A program made the position numbers and the translations under genes. A stretch of DNA of 64,000 bases from Chelonoidis abingdonii (lineage: Eukaryota; Chordata; Testudines; Testudinidae). The stretch spans positions 20,860,869-20,924,868 of the forward strand of contig NC_133790.1 in NCBI RefSeq assembly GCF_003597395.2. The letters are read 5' to 3'. The notes beneath the pieces are model-generated. The model made no database searches. It saw nothing but the letters and a program-made list of their open reading frames with translations, and was not told the origin of the DNA. The stretch's first letter is position 1, and every line of letters begins with the position of its first letter. Of the stretch, positions 1 through 13,505 are shown piece by piece.

Positions 1-144
1 CAGAATGTGAGATATCCTATCTGCTTATGTGTGAATCAGCAGGAGCATATTAACGTGCAGTGAAATATATCAGTCTCCATCTGCTTCTGAATGAAGTTCA
101 ACGTGTTTTAATCTATAAAGGTTCAGTACAATGATTTTCTAGTC

Positions 145-3050
145 GTGGGTCCAGCATTTAAAGTCCTCCAGATGAATGTTGAAGGACTGTCTGCTGCCAA
201 GCAGGAACTTATTGGTGTTCTGGCAAAGGATGTTCTAGCTGACATTTGTGTACAAGAAAATCTCATCATGCTGAATGATGCACACTGGTTTAAGATTACT
301 GGTTTCAATGTTGTCACAGTCTTCATGCAAAACATGGTCGAGTCACGTACACCCATAGTGATATATCAGATGTTGTCCATGTTGAATAATCACCTTTTCG
401 TGACACAAAGTCAGTGGGTTTCAAATCACAAATGTATAAGCCACTGCATGAAACATGGACTTCACATGTTCTCCCAAGGCTTAAGCATGCGGATGTGTAT
501 GTTGGCGACTTTAACAGTCATCTCAGCAAGTGGGGTTATGCAACTGCAGACCCAAACGGTGAACAATTGTTGGAGTGGGCAACAAATAATGCTCTCGCAC
601 CAGTCCATGATCCTAAGCAGTATGGTATCTTCCATTCAACATGCTGGAATAGGGAATACTGCCCAGACCTTGCTGGGTCACATCATTTGCCAGTCACCCA
701 TTAGCCACTGGCATGTACTGTACTTAATGATTTTCCAGATAGCCAACGCTGTCCTCCATTGATTCAGATGGGAATGCGTCTTCCATCTGCCAACTATAAG
801 GAGTGTACCAAAGCTTATATGGAACTTCCGGAAGGCACACTGGGGCTCCTTTACAGAGTACTTAGAATGAAGCGTCATAACCATCTCCAAGGAAGATGCA
901 AACCATTGTTTCTGTTGTGTACTTTTTAAAGCTGCAAGTGCAACAATTCCACATGGCTTCCAACCAGCATACATTCCATGTTTGAATGAGGATTGTGCAG
1001 ACTTGCTGATGCAGTTTGAGCAGTCAGGTGATCCGGAGATTGCAGACCATTTTACAGAATCACTGGATGCCATTCACTGGACTCAAAGAGAGGAAGCGAC
1101 AGCGGTGCTTGACTTTACATGGTCAAGTTGGAAGAGCTCTGGAGTTTAATTCGTTGACAAGGTGCGGCTCAAATGCCCATGTACACAAAGCAGGCCCGCA
1201 GTTACTCCAAACCAGATCACCAGTCTTCTGTTGAAAGTTGCCAAAGCTCCTGTTGACAGAGTTGTCAAATGCCAGGTACATGATGAAAGGCAACATTTCC
1301 TAAGAAGTAATCCTGCTGATAGTAGGATGGAGCCATTCACTAGTCTGGAATTAAATGAAGTGCTAAATGATTTAAAAACTGGTTCAGCTCCTGCATATGA
1401 TAGATTGCACCTGAATTCATGAAAACTTCTGGGTCCTCACACTCAGGAATGGTTTGTTCAGGTTTCCAACAGACTTCTGCGGGAATTAAGGCTGCCTAGA
1501 ATCTGGCGCCAAGTGAACATCATTGCCTTGCTGTAACCTGGGAAAGATCCACACTTGCCTTCAAACTATGGACCAATTTCACTTCTGAGCATCTGTTTTA
1601 AGGTGCTTGAGTGTCTGATTTCACAAAGAAGGCATATGTGGAAGGCATGCTGGGACTAGAGCAAGCTGTTTTTGCTGTGGTAATGGTACATGTGATCAAG
1701 TGCTGGCACTTACAACATTAATCGAAAATGGCTTCCAACATCAGCTGAAGACTTCATTTTTTCTTGAACTGACTGCGGCATACAATATGGTTTGCACATT
1801 GGCCTTTTGGTGAAATTGCCCAGAACTAAGCCAAGTTGGTTTGTATGTGCAAAGGCTCTGTTTTTGAGAAATCACCATTTCCATGTGCATACTGGTAACA
1901 GAATAAGTACTTGGAGGCACCAGAAGAATGGCCTCCCGCAAGGAACAGTATTATCTCCAACATTATTCAACTTATATTTGAATGACCTACCATATACCAA
2001 CTCTCGCAAGTTTGTTTATGCAGGCAACATATGCCTTGGCACCCAGTCACACTCCTTTGACATACTTGAAAATGTTTTCAATGCAAATATGGTGGCTATG
2101 GCCAATTATTGTAATTGGTGGCACCTGATACCAAGTGGAAGTAAGACTGTGTTAAGTTTATTCCACTTACATTATGCACAAGTGGGCAGACAGCTGAATA
2201 TAGTTCTCAACAGCCAGCAAATAAAGCATGATTCACACCCAATTCATCTAGGTGTCATGTTGGATAGAATTCTCATATATCAAGATCATCTTACAAAGAC
2301 CGCAACTAAGGTCAAAATGTGCATCAACCTGCTCGGAAAGTTGGCTGGAACAACATGAGGTGCTCAGGCCCAAACATTACAAATGTCAGCCTTGGCACTC
2401 TGTTACTTAGCAGTGGAGTACTTCACTCCAGTATGGGCTCACTTGTCTCACACAAAGATGATCAACATACAACTTAATTCTACTATGCGTATTATTTCAG
2501 GCACACTTAAATCTTCTCCTCTACCATGGTTACTGGTTCTCTGCAATATTGCTCCACCCAGTTTTCACAGAGAGGAAAGTGTAGTAAAGCTCATGATGAA
2601 ATAGTGTGATATACCATAACTACCATTAACTAAAGACTTGTTTAATTCACCACATGGCCATCTGCCCTCATCGCGCCCGCTGTGTATATGTTTACTGGGT
2701 GAAGGATTTACGATAGAGGACATGTGGTAAGTTTCATAATCCTTAGAGAAAGTGACAAATAATTATCTTGTCTCATACTCCAATCAATGTCAAGTCTGGG
2801 TTTGATGTACCTCAAAGGCAATGGAGCCTTCTCCACTGGTTTGGTACCCGACATGAAATTTGTGCTGCAGCAGAATTTCGATGACATTTTAGAGACAGTC
2901 CACTATGTCAACGTTGGCAGCCACAAACCATGGTACACATTGTTGAGGACTGCAAAATGACTCAACTTCCTGGAGGTCTTTGTTCCTTGAACATTGTTGA
3001 TAAGAATGCTGTGGCTTGACTTGTCCAAATTGCATACAGCAAATAAATAA
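145..3050 (+). pseudogene. Decayed LINE (Jockey/CR1 group), endonuclease to RT to C-terminal tail
   Basis: Pieces of one non-LTR retrotransposon ORF2 follow each other in the right order but in shifting frames. An apurinic-type endonuclease start (LQMNVEGLSAAKQE) is near 168-210, and the endonuclease motif YVGDFNSHLSKWGYA is at about 498-542. The thumb side of the reverse transcriptase follows (NGLPQGTVLSPTLFNLYLND, about 1927-1986). The catalytic Y-A-D-D box reads Y-A-G-N at 2017-2028, so the enzyme is dead. The frame continues through LALCYLAVEYFTPVWAH (about 2386-2436). A C-terminal motif QPQTMVHIVEDC lies at 2918-2953. Frameshifts and stops occur throughout. The overall style resembles Jockey-like elements of invertebrates more than the CR1 copies elsewhere in this window. 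The clade assignment is from memory; the LINE identity is secure. Confidence 0.85.
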
Positions 3051-4982
3051 TCTATAAAGTGAAACATGCGCTGGGACCCAGCTATTTCCACAAGTGCTTC
3101 TTTCCCTACAAACCACCATAGTAACTGAGGTAAGCTAAGGTACTTTCACTGACATCCTAGATATGCGGTGTTGAGGACATGTGGCGGGATATTTTTATGG
3201 GCACGGTTCCTAACTGCAGAACTTGCTTCCTCTAGCAATCTGCCAGAGTGAGTACTGACCTTCAGAGCATAGCGCAAGTGCATAGTGTATTTTAGGTTGA
3301 ACATTTGATTATGCATCATCTCTGCTAAGGCTTTTCTTATGATAGGTTGTGGAGATACTGATCCTTTCAGTCGTCTGGCATGACAGAGGCATAAAAGTAA
3401 AATATTTAACTCTCCAAAAGGATCTGAACTTTGACCTTGCATATCAGTAAAGTTAATGGACTGCATATAGATTTGCCTCATGGTGAAAGATTGGTGCCAA
3501 CCCCCAAACATTCTAAAGTTGTAAGTCAAGCCCTAACGTATCATGAGATTTTGCAAAATAATAAACCAGGGCTTCTTTTTATTTCCCTTCTGGTTTCTGA
3601 GTTTGTATGGATCCGGTTTACAAGCTGTTCTCAAGAGCTATACAGGTTAGAAATTTTTTTAATGAAACCAACATTATCATGTACTTACCATTCCAAAAGC
3701 CAAAGCTTTAACGGAAAAAACTATTGTGAGATACATTCAGTGAATGTTTGTACTTGTAAAAGCTTTGCCAATGTAACAATATTGTCCAATCTCTCTTGGT
3801 ATAGATGCAACTTATACCAGCCATACAGTGCTTTTGCTAGTATATCTAATAAATATTTGGCGAGCAAAATAAATTATACTGCCAAAAAATGTTTGCCAGT
3901 ATCACTGTATCTACAGCAGGGCTTTTATTGTATAAAGGTGTTGCCACCTCCTAACCCTCTTCTGTCACCCCCTCAACCCCAATCACATTCAACTGCTCTT
4001 GCTATACAGGCAAAAGTTTCTAGTACAGAGGGGTCCTTCGGGCCTTAACTGTAGAATAATGAGAATGGAAGAGCATTATAGTGCAGGCAAGTACTGTCTC
4101 TAAGGTTCTCATGGCTCACCAATATGCTTCCTAGCTGACCTAATCCACTCAGATTGTAACCTGTCAATCATGTCAACCTAAGTGTTGGTTTAGGGCAGAC
4201 AACTCACATTTCAATCAGAATAATGAAACTCAGGCTATACTTAGCTATTCCATTTTCCCCTACAGATCCATGAAAACTGAATTCTGACATGAAAGCAGCA
4301 AGATTGTGTTCACTGTATGTAGTCTTCAGTCTCCAGAGAGCTACAACATTTCTGCATTGCAGAGGGGAGGTGACACTTCCAAGATTCTCTCTCAGGACTG
4401 GGAAATGGACAAAGCACCAAGGCTAAATGTCTATTAATAAAATTAATGAGGGGAGACAAAGGGACTCCTAGGGGATAAGACACTTACTAGATCATCCTAC
4501 TTCTAGAACAGTAAAAAGTGTAGCCTACCTTTTATCTGCAGCGACTGATTCATTATGAGTTTATAATGAAGCTCTGTAATCAAATGAGAACACCATTTAG
4601 TTTGAACTCTTTCCATCCCCCCTTAACTTCCCTTTTCACATTATAGAGTAAAGCTAAGCTTGTCCCTAGAGAATGTCACTCATATCAGCTTTCAACATTT
4701 CTGACAGACGGAACATTTTTTCATTTAAAAATGTACAATAAACATATTGGCTCAAAGGGTGAGGGAGTAACTGTAATGTAAAACCTAAGAGTGGATATTA
4801 TTTAAATAATATTGGGAAGGGAGCAAAAATTGAAAGTAGAATTAAAGAAGACAAATTATTTCAGTAGTTTTAAGACAAGTATGCACGCAGAAGTATAACA
4901 TAACTCGGGTCACACTGAATGAAACTAGTTTGTGTATTCTGCACTATGAACAAGGATTTATTACTAGCCCAAACCTTTAGCT
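3051..4982. other. Gene-free stretch, no recognised element
   Basis: Only short open frames with no recognisable family were seen. A pyrimidine-rich patch occurs around 3945-3990. The sequence directly after the LINE may include its 3' UTR, but no terminal repeat or poly(A) end could be placed. No exon of either host gene was recognised here, although missing 3' exons of CCDC74 could hide in it. Confidence 0.5.
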
Positions 4983-5644
4983 CAGGGGTGGGCAAACTTT
5001 TTGGCCCGAGGGCCACATCTGAGCATAGAAATTGTACGGCGGGCCATGAATGCTCATGAAATTGGGGTTGGGGTGTGGGAGGGGCTGGGGCCAGAAATGA
5101 GTTCAGACTGTAGGAGGGGGCTCTCGGCTGGGGAGGGATGCAGGGGGGTGAGGGCTCTGGCTGTGGATGAGAGGTCTGGGGTGTAGGAGGGTGCTCTGGG
5201 CTGGGACCAAGGGGTTTGGAGGGCAGGAGGAGGGGATCAGGGCAGGGGGTTGGGGCGTGAAGGGGATAGCGCAGGGTTGCAGGCTCCAGGTACTGCTTAC
5301 CTCAAGCAGCTCCCAGAAGCAGCAGCAGCATGTCCCCCCTCCTGCTCCTACATGGAGGGGCGGCCAGGCAGCTCTGCTGCCCCAGCTGCAGGCACTGCCC
5401 CCACAGCTCCCATGGGCCGGGAACCACACCCCATAGGAGCTGCAGGGGCAGCACTTGGGGGTGGGGGCAGTGTGTGGAGCAGAGCCCCCTGGCTGACCCT
5501 ATGCATAGGAGTCAAAGGGGGGACATGCTGCTGCTTTCAGGAGCCACCAGAGTGGGGAAAGCCCCAGATTCTGCTCCCCAGCATCCAAGAGCCAGATTAA
5601 AACAGCTGGTGGGCCGGATGCAGCCCATAGTTTGCCCACCCCTG
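4983..5644. mobile_element. Non-autonomous hAT-type element with CAGGGGTGGGCAAAC ends
   Basis: The left end CAGGGGTGGGCAAACTTTTTG and the right end GTTTGCCCACCCCTG form inverted termini. The flanking 8-mers CTTTAGCT and ATCTAGCT match at 6 of 8 positions, as expected for a decayed 8-bp hAT target duplication. The inside is a G-rich, imperfectly repeated stretch (about 5060-5280) followed by a C/G-balanced part, with no transposase frame. A second member of the family lies at 39335-40054. Open frames across it are by-products of base composition. Confidence 0.85.
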
Positions 5645-5929
5645 ATCTAGCTACTTTGACCTCTAAAGAATTTACTGACATTGCCATGAATGTAAAGTAA
5701 TTTTTGGTTGTCCAGGTACAACAAGCTTTGAACTGTTTTGTTGATTTTCCCATGGTTGTAAACCTCTTGTAAACCAGCTGTGCTCTATATTAACAAGTCT
5801 GACATACTGATGCTTTTTCCTACATCTCTTATTGACAATATACCCCAACCCTGATCTGGAGAAACAATCAATAAGACAGAGGGCACATTCTCCCTTCAAA
5901 GATTCAGTTGACAGCTTCTCTCAAGGATG

Positions 5930-6714
5930 ACAGGAATGCTGATTTAAATGGTATTTTTGTAAAGTTGTCATAGTATAATTCCTCAATCTGAACTTTAGAG
6001 TTCAAATATGAGGTACTAGCATAAATTCCTCTAAGCTTAATTACCAGCTTAGATCTGATAGCGCTGCCACCAGCCAGATTCCAGTGTCTGGTGCACTCTG
6101 GTCTCCCCAAAACCTTCCCTGGGGGACCCCAAGACTCAGATGCCCTGCCTCTACACCAAAGGGAAATAACCCACTTCCCTTCTCCCTCTTTACCTCCTCC
6201 TCCTTTTCCCTCCCACCAATTCCCTGGTGAGCTGCAGGCTCAATCCCCCTTGAGTCCCCACTAGGAAAAAATCCAACAGGTCTTAAAAAGAAAGCTTTCT
6301 ATAAAAAGAAAGAAAAAGAATAAAAATGGTCTCTGTATCAAGATGACAATATATAGGGTCAATTGCTTAAAAAAACATGAATAAACAGCCTTATTCAAAA
6401 AGAAATACAATTTAAAACATTCCAGCAACTACACATATGTAAATACAAAAAAAAAATATAAGCCTATTGTTTTTCTACCATTTTACTCACAACTTGGAGA
6501 ACAGAAAGATTAGAAAGAGGCTGAAAGGTAGGAGATCCTCTCTCAGAGCCGAGAGAGCACTAGACCTGAACAAAGAACCCGCACCCAAAAACTTCCCTCC
6601 CTGAGCTTTGAAAAATCCGGTTTCCTGATTGGTCCTCTGGTCAGGTGTTTGGTTCCCTTTGTTAACCCTTTACAGGCAAAAGAAACATTAACCCTTAGCT
6701 ATCTGTTTATGACA
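5930..6714. mobile_element. LTR-like interspersed repeat (putative solo LTR)
   Basis: The block ends at the right with GTTAACCCTTTACAGG, then a segment finishing CTATCTGTTTATGACA. I recognise this as the end of a repeat common in turtle genomes that has TG...CA borders. Internally there is an A-rich stretch with AATAAA at about 6318 and 6378. No gag, pol or env frame is present. The left border is approximate, and the LTR class and orientation are inferred, not shown. Confidence 0.4.
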
Positions 6715-8039
<1,325 letters not shown>

Positions 8040-8345
8040 GAACCCCCCCTTCGCACCACACACACACACACCCAGCTCAGACACCTCCTTCCCCCTCCCT
8101 TCTCAGCCCACCACACACCCTGGACCCAGCCATTCACACACACACACCCTGGGCTCAGCCCCTCCCCTACACACACACATCCTGGGCCCAGGCCCCCCTC
8201 CTCTTTGGGCTCAGCCCCCCTACACACACCATGGGCTCAGCCACGCCCCCCCCCATCCTGGCTTGAGCCGCCCCCATCCAGACAAACACGCCCTGGGCGC
8301 AGCCACGCCTCTACTCCCCCACGCTAAGGCTCAAACACCCCCGCC
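8040..8345. repeat. CA microsatellite and degenerate CCTGGGCTCAGCC minisatellite
   Basis: CACACA runs (from 8059, 8138 and 8172) alternate with copies of a C-rich phrase close to CCTGGGCTCAGCC, spaced roughly 25-40 bp apart and decaying toward 8340. The array abuts the CpG-rich block. It generates long spurious open frames on both strands. Confidence 0.75.
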
Positions 8346-8860
8346 CGCCACCTCAGCCAGCCCCGCACCTGTAGCCCCAGGTTCCAACCCACCAGCTCCT
8401 CCCCCAAGCCCGCTGGTGGACGTAGCCTCCCCTCACCCTCTCCACGCGGCCCGGGCTCCTCTCTCCGCTCCGCTCGCCTCAGGGCCGGCGCCTGCTGTCA
8501 ACGTTCCCATGGAGACCGGCGCACTCCACAGCGCCGGCCCGCGCATCGCCACTCTCAGAATGGTCTCGTCCGGGGGGGCGGGGGCGCTGGGTGGTATCAC
8601 CCACCTGGGACGAGGCAGGCACTGGGCTCCTCCTGCCGAACGGCGGCTCGGCCCGTTGGGGCGAGGGGGGCGCGGTGGTAGCTGGCGCTGCCCCCCCCCC
8701 TCCGGAAGCAAAGCACGCGCATGGAGCGGGGAGGCGGCCCGCACACGGTCTGCACGGAGAGCCTGCCCGCCCCCTGCCGGAGCAGGGTCCCCGTGCAAGG
8801 CAGCAGGCGGGGCCCGGTCCTAGCTGTTCAGACAGACCGAGGCTTTGAACTGGCACTCGG
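8345..8860 (-). promoter_or_regulatory. CpG-rich block: probable CCDC74 promoter and first exon
   Basis: CpG density rises sharply here compared with flanking DNA, typical of a vertebrate CpG-island promoter, and it lies upstream of the CCDC74 exon. A minus-strand frame with ATGs at about 8544 and 8511 runs into a donor-like GGGTGAGGGG near 8436. Joined directly to the acceptor at 7564 that frame would be out of phase, so this exact first exon is not supported; another start or donor, or a non-coding first exon, is possible. Divergent transcription on the plus strand cannot be excluded. Confidence 0.6.
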
Positions 8861-10006
8861 GACCTGGGGCTTGAGGAGCAGGGAGGCGAGGGGCTGCTAG
8901 CAGAAGCCCTGCTCAGCACGTGGCATGGGGACACTACCCCCTGCACTGCCAGGGGAAGGGCCTAGCAGCACTTGGGCACTAATGCACCATAGCACATACA
9001 TCCTGTTAGCAGAGACTCTAAAGCCAGAAGGGATCAGCAAGATCTAGTGTGACCTCCTGCACATTGCAAGCCACAGAACCTCCCCCATCCATTCCTGTAG
9101 CAGTCCCATAACCTCTGGCAGAGTAACTTAGTCCTCAAATCTTGATTTAATGACTTAAAGTTACAAGAGACTCTAATAAGTTCAAACTAGCAAAGGAACC
9201 ACCCTGCAAAGGAAAGTTTACAAAAAAAAACTCCAGGCTGTCTACCACTCTGACTTGGGAAAAAAAATTCCTTCCCCATCCCACAGTACGATCAGTTAGA
9301 ATCTGATGATAGGGGCTACAGCCACCAGCCAGACACCTGGGAAATAATTCTCTGTAGTAAATCAGAGCCTTCCCCTGGTCTATGGCAATAGGAGATATTT
9401 GCTAATAGCAGTTGCAGATAGTCTTGTGCCATTATAGGCAATCTCCTCCTACCATCTCCTTCATAAAACTTACTAAGCTCAGTCTTAAAACAAGTTACTT
9501 CTGGGACTGCCTTCCAACTGGAAAGGTGGAGGGACTTCTCTGATGGTTAGAAACCATTCTTCACTATTGTCTGCCCATTGCATTACAGCTAAATGCCCTG
9601 CCATCTTGGGCTAAGAATGGCAGTATTTGAGAACAAGGGGATCAATGCTGCCTTGACAGGGAAAAAGATCAGACCTCCCAAAGGTTTTTCCAGGTCAGCT
9701 TATGGTGAAAGAAAGTCTACATTTCTAATTCTGCTTTTGCTGTCCAGCTTCACCTCTTCTGTACCACTTTTAAAAGATATGTTGGTGAATTTCATGCTCA
9801 GCCATAAAAGCGTAGTGCTTACACAAAGCTATCTGCACCAGTACTGTGTTACTCCAAGTCACCTGGTGCAGAAGCCAGCAATCGTGACAATGTGATTTGG
9901 ATGTGACAATGGACAAGTGTTATTTATACAGGCTCGTAGGTGAGCAAGATGCTTTACAAATAAAATGAAAAGTGACAAATCTCTGCCCAAAGGATATTAC
10001 ATGGTA
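8861..10006. other. Intergenic, CCDC74 promoter side
   Basis: No gene was recognised. The phrase near 9000-9130 (AAGCCAGAAGGGATCA, later TGACCTCCTGCACATTGCAAG) resembles a dispersed reptile repeat, but its borders were not defined. Confidence 0.4.
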
Positions 10007-10198
10007 CCTTACATCTCACTACTGCAAGGTGTGTTTAATCCTTTACACCACAAGTGCCACAACTGCACCTTGGCAGCAGTGTATTTCAGGGGAGAGCAGG
10101 TTAAACTAATTGATTCCTTAAGCATGTTTTCTGTTTAAACGAAGCTCAATTTACTTTGGTTTAGTTGGTGACTCTTTTCTTCCTGGGAAGGTAGCACA
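10007..10198. repeat. Left copy of a 190-bp direct duplication
   Basis: From CCTTACATCTCACTACTGCA to TGGGAAGGTAG this segment is repeated at 10751-10951 with scattered substitutions and small indels. Neither copy has transposon ends. It lies beyond the SMPD4 3' end. Confidence 0.85.
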
Positions 10199-10750
10199 TT
10201 TATTAAAGAATGAAACTTGAGAGATTTTGAACCCAGGACTACAAATCAGAGGCCTAAACATACTACTTTTTTGCCATCTACCAGAACAAACTGCAGTACT
10301 AGAAAGAAACGGACAAAATCTTATTGAAAATAAATGCATAGTACAGTACTCACTATTTCGTTTACACACACTGCAACACAGTCCTGCTCAAAAAGAAGGT
10401 TTAACACAAAAACACACCAGGAGACTTTGCTTTAAAAATAAATCAAGCGAGCACTTTAATTTACACACGCATTTTCAAAAGAAGAAACTTGTACCACAAA
10501 GAGAAATTTGATTGAACAAGATGACAGAAGGGTTCACTGGATTTGGTAAACATAAGCTGGAAATGCAGTTATCAGGAAACATGGAAAAATAGTTTGGGTG
10601 CTGCCAAAAATTTATGAATTCTAATGTATTAGAAAGCTCCTAATCTAGAGCCAAATGTTAGCTGTTTTCCAAACACATATCTATTAAATGCATACATATA
10701 GGTAAGAGAAAACTGAACACACTTATTCCACTTAATGCAAATTACGTGCT

Positions 10751-10951
10751 CCTTACATCTCACTACTGCAAGGTGTATTTAATCCCTTACACCACAAGTG
10801 CCACAACTGCACCTGACAGCAGTGTATTTCAGGGAAGCGCAGGTTAAACTAACTGATTCCTTAAAAATGTTTGTTTAAACAAAGAAGCTCAATTTACTTT
10901 GGTTTAGTTGGTGACTCTTTTCTAAAGTAGTTTGTTGCTGGGAAGGTAGAC
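10751..10951. repeat. Right copy of a 190-bp direct duplication
   Basis: This is the second copy of the 10007-10198 segment, about 744 bp away. It carries a short insertion (AAAGTAGTTTG) before the shared GGGAAGGTAG end. The 550 bp between the copies are unique. Confidence 0.85.
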
Positions 10952-11590
10952 CACTTGCTAAAGAAGTAGTGAGGGCAGAGAAGGAACCCATTTTATGGTG
11001 GGTAGACAAAAATCTAGTCACAGCTCAAGTTCTAGAGAAAATGTTAAAAAATATAATTTCCTTTCTACAACCAAGTGTCAGTACCACAGAATGTTACAGT
11101 TTGATAGTTTTTATACTACAGTGTGTGGAGTGACTGATTTATTCACATAGGCGCTAATGGCAGTCACAGTAGGAATGCTGGACCAATGGCAGCAGGGGAT
11201 ACCCAGAAAACTAGAACTTTAGTTTAGATGAATGCTAAATTCTCTCCTTTAGCACATGACTCATGGGTTGTTGTTGCCAAGTTAAATGGTAGAAGAATCA
11301 ACTCCCAGAGTTCCTCATTTTGAAAAGACAGGGACCAGTGAAGACAACAAGTAGGTATTGGTTCAGAAAAGGGAATGCAGAGTTAGCCTCTGTGCTAAGC
11401 TATGGGATTCCTGCCCCCACCTCTTCCTCCTTTCCTGGTACTTTCAAATATTTATAATGCAATTTTTTGCAAATTAAAGCAATCATATGTAGCTGGCAAC
11501 AAGATGCAACTCCCTTCTCCTCTTTCTGAGCCAAACCATTATTACCTATTTCCCCCAGATTTCTTTTGAGTAATTTAAGCCAAAAACTTG
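10952..11590. other. Intergenic DNA beyond the probable SMPD4 poly(A) site
   Basis: No coding or transposon signal was recognised. It could belong to a longer SMPD4 3' UTR if the signal at 11591 is not used; a further AATAAA on minus is at 10204-10199. Confidence 0.35.
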
Positions 11591-12120
11591 TTTATTTTTT
11601 GTCCTACTGATTTTTTGGGATTCAGCATTGTGTACAGAACTCATGATTTGTGGCTACTATTGCCTTTGTCACACTGAAAGCCCCCTCCCCAGCAACATGA
11701 TATAAAACCTGCAGAAAGAAGTTCAAATGGCCAATTCCCACATGAAATGGTAAAAGTGAAAAGCTGCACTATGGATACATTGCCAAATCTAGAGCTGTTT
11801 CTATGTGCAGTTTCCCACAGCTACTCTGGGCTGTTCATTTCAGCTCCATAATCATTGGTGGCTGTTCCCCAAACCACAAGCAGGCTCTCTCATCCTGTAC
11901 ATTCAGTAAACTGTGTAGAAAAGACAGTTTGTCAAAACAGAATTTACATAGATTACAGTGGCTTCTACAACCACAAACTTATCCCTCTGGCTCAACGTTA
12001 ATATAAAAAAAAGCACACTTAAAAGTTTTGAAGTGATCCTTTGCTGAAGGCTTTTAATCACAAAGCACTGTACTTTTATCCTTAAAGAGTTCGTTTTACA
12101 GTGTACACTGAAGGGAAAAA
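11591..12120 (-). other. SMPD4: SMPD4 3' UTR with candidate poly(A) signals
   Basis: This directly follows the SMPD4 stop codon on the minus strand. TTTATT at 11591-11596 reads AATAAA on the transcript about 525 nt after the stop, and an ATTAAA variant lies about 65 nt after it (plus TTTAAT near 12053). Which site is used cannot be told from sequence. Confidence 0.45.
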
Positions 12121-12447
12121 TTAGTGTTGATGAGGTTTCCACCTTTCAGTGAAGAAAGTCATTACTATTGCATAAAGAAAATAGCCAAGGAGAATAATGA
12201 ACGTGCAGGCCAGTGGTCCAATGCAGAACCAAGATGCAATGAAGTATATCATGAACAAAGAAAGAAGAGTCCTGTAGCTAGCCAGAAATCTCAGACTGAT
12301 CCTTGGTCGCCGAGAACATCCTGACCTTTGTTTCAGTGCTGGGCTGTGCCTGCTCTTCTCTACAAAAAACGGATTGGTAAGATGATAGCGACACAACCTG
12401 CCAATAAAGTCTTCCCTGGAGCAGAGAATCTCCATTTGATCAGCAAA
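12121..12447 (-). CDS. SMPD4: SMPD4 last coding exon (C-terminal membrane anchor)
   Basis: The exon begins FADQMEILCSREDFIGRLCR after a CTTAG acceptor and ends at TAA (12123-12121), 108 codons. The middle is basic (KSRHSPALKQRSGCSRRPR). A long hydrophobic stretch follows, about residues 50-98 of the exon, enough for two membrane passes with a short turn, then a hydrophilic end WKPHQH. This fits the C-terminal membrane anchor of the family. The front half is strongly conserved; the tail is more divergent. Confidence 0.95.
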   Translation of the reverse strand, partial: FADQMEILCSREDFIGRLCRYHLTNPFFVEKSRHSPALKQRSGCSRRPRISLRFLASYRTLLSLFMIYFIASWFCIGPLACTFIILLGYFLYAIVMTFFTERWKPHQH

Positions 12448-13205
12448 CTAAGATAAGAAAAACAGTCAGTAACAGAACAAGAAAAATGTAAACAAAAGTT
12501 AAAATGTGGATTTTAAGTTCACACTGAAAAATTGTTGCTTTTATGTTTTGGTTTGTGTTAAGGGGACAGGAAAGAGGATTATAGCAATTATAACTCAAAA
12601 TTCATGTGTCTTTCAAAAGTTAGAATTGTTCCAACACAAATTTACATTTGTACTGTAGTAATTCTGCTAATTTACTATGAGCGGTACAAAGCGCTAAACC
12701 AACAGAAGGAAATCTGGAACAACAGTGGTGTATACATATGATGTCAGGATACGGTGGAGAGAGGATTAACCATCAAGTTGCAAGACAGAGCTTAAAGGAG
12801 TGAGAGACAGGAGGAAAGAAAGAATAAAAGGGTTTGGTTGGATTAACCCTTTTCCTGCTTATTTTGACAACTAGGGAAACAGAGTGTTCTTTCATTATGC
12901 TTGTATATGCTAATATGATCCTGTGAAGGATATTCCTTCTACCTCATCTACCATGAACAACACATTTCAGTGTACTGTTTCTGATTTAGAGAGAATGTTG
13001 TGACATTTACAAATCTTGAGCAATAGGGAAGAAAAGTGATTCCAGGCTGGAAGAAGAGCCCTATGGAATATTTGCAAACTCATGCAGAAGTCATATTAAT
13101 GGCAAGAGTACAAAGCAAGTGTGTAAGTTGTACATTGACACAGGTCAGAGGGAGAATAGGAATATGCAACTGAAAAAGAGAAAGACAACTTCTCATTGCA
13201 CTTAC

Positions 13206-13334
13206 CCTTTGATTAATTCCTGAGGATAACTGGAACAACAGTCGCACTAGAGTAGCATTTTCATAACTTCTAATGGGTTGAAGATCAGTATCTCCTTGGT
13301 ATTCTATCTCAAACCGCCGTAAGCCATTTATGAT
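13206..13334 (-). CDS. SMPD4: SMPD4 exon ([15 protein letters not shown])
   Basis: This 129-bp phase-0 exon encodes 43 residues including LQPIRSYEN and [12 protein letters not shown]. Its acceptor is CCTAG and its donor GTAAGT. It is nearly identical in layout to the human counterpart. Confidence 0.95.
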
Positions 13335-13505
13335 CTAGGAACAGGAAAGGAAATAATGTACTTTATAGCTCAAATTTGAATTGCATACAGACTGGTATCT
13401 CTCCTCCCAGCCCTGACAAGCTATTTATTTTGATGTCCAGGCATACACTCTGCTTTCTTAAACAGAAGCTCTACAAGTATTGGTCTGGAAGCTTTTCCCT
13501 CTTAC

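Noticed and set aside
5103..5650. Several overlapping open frames of 80-116 codons
   Set aside because: They lie entirely inside a non-autonomous hAT-type element and share its low-complexity composition.
8263..8946. Long open frames on both strands in the CpG-rich block
   Set aside because: They arise from GC-rich, stop-poor sequence and show no domain or splice-consistent link; the best minus frame is out of phase with the CCDC74 exon.
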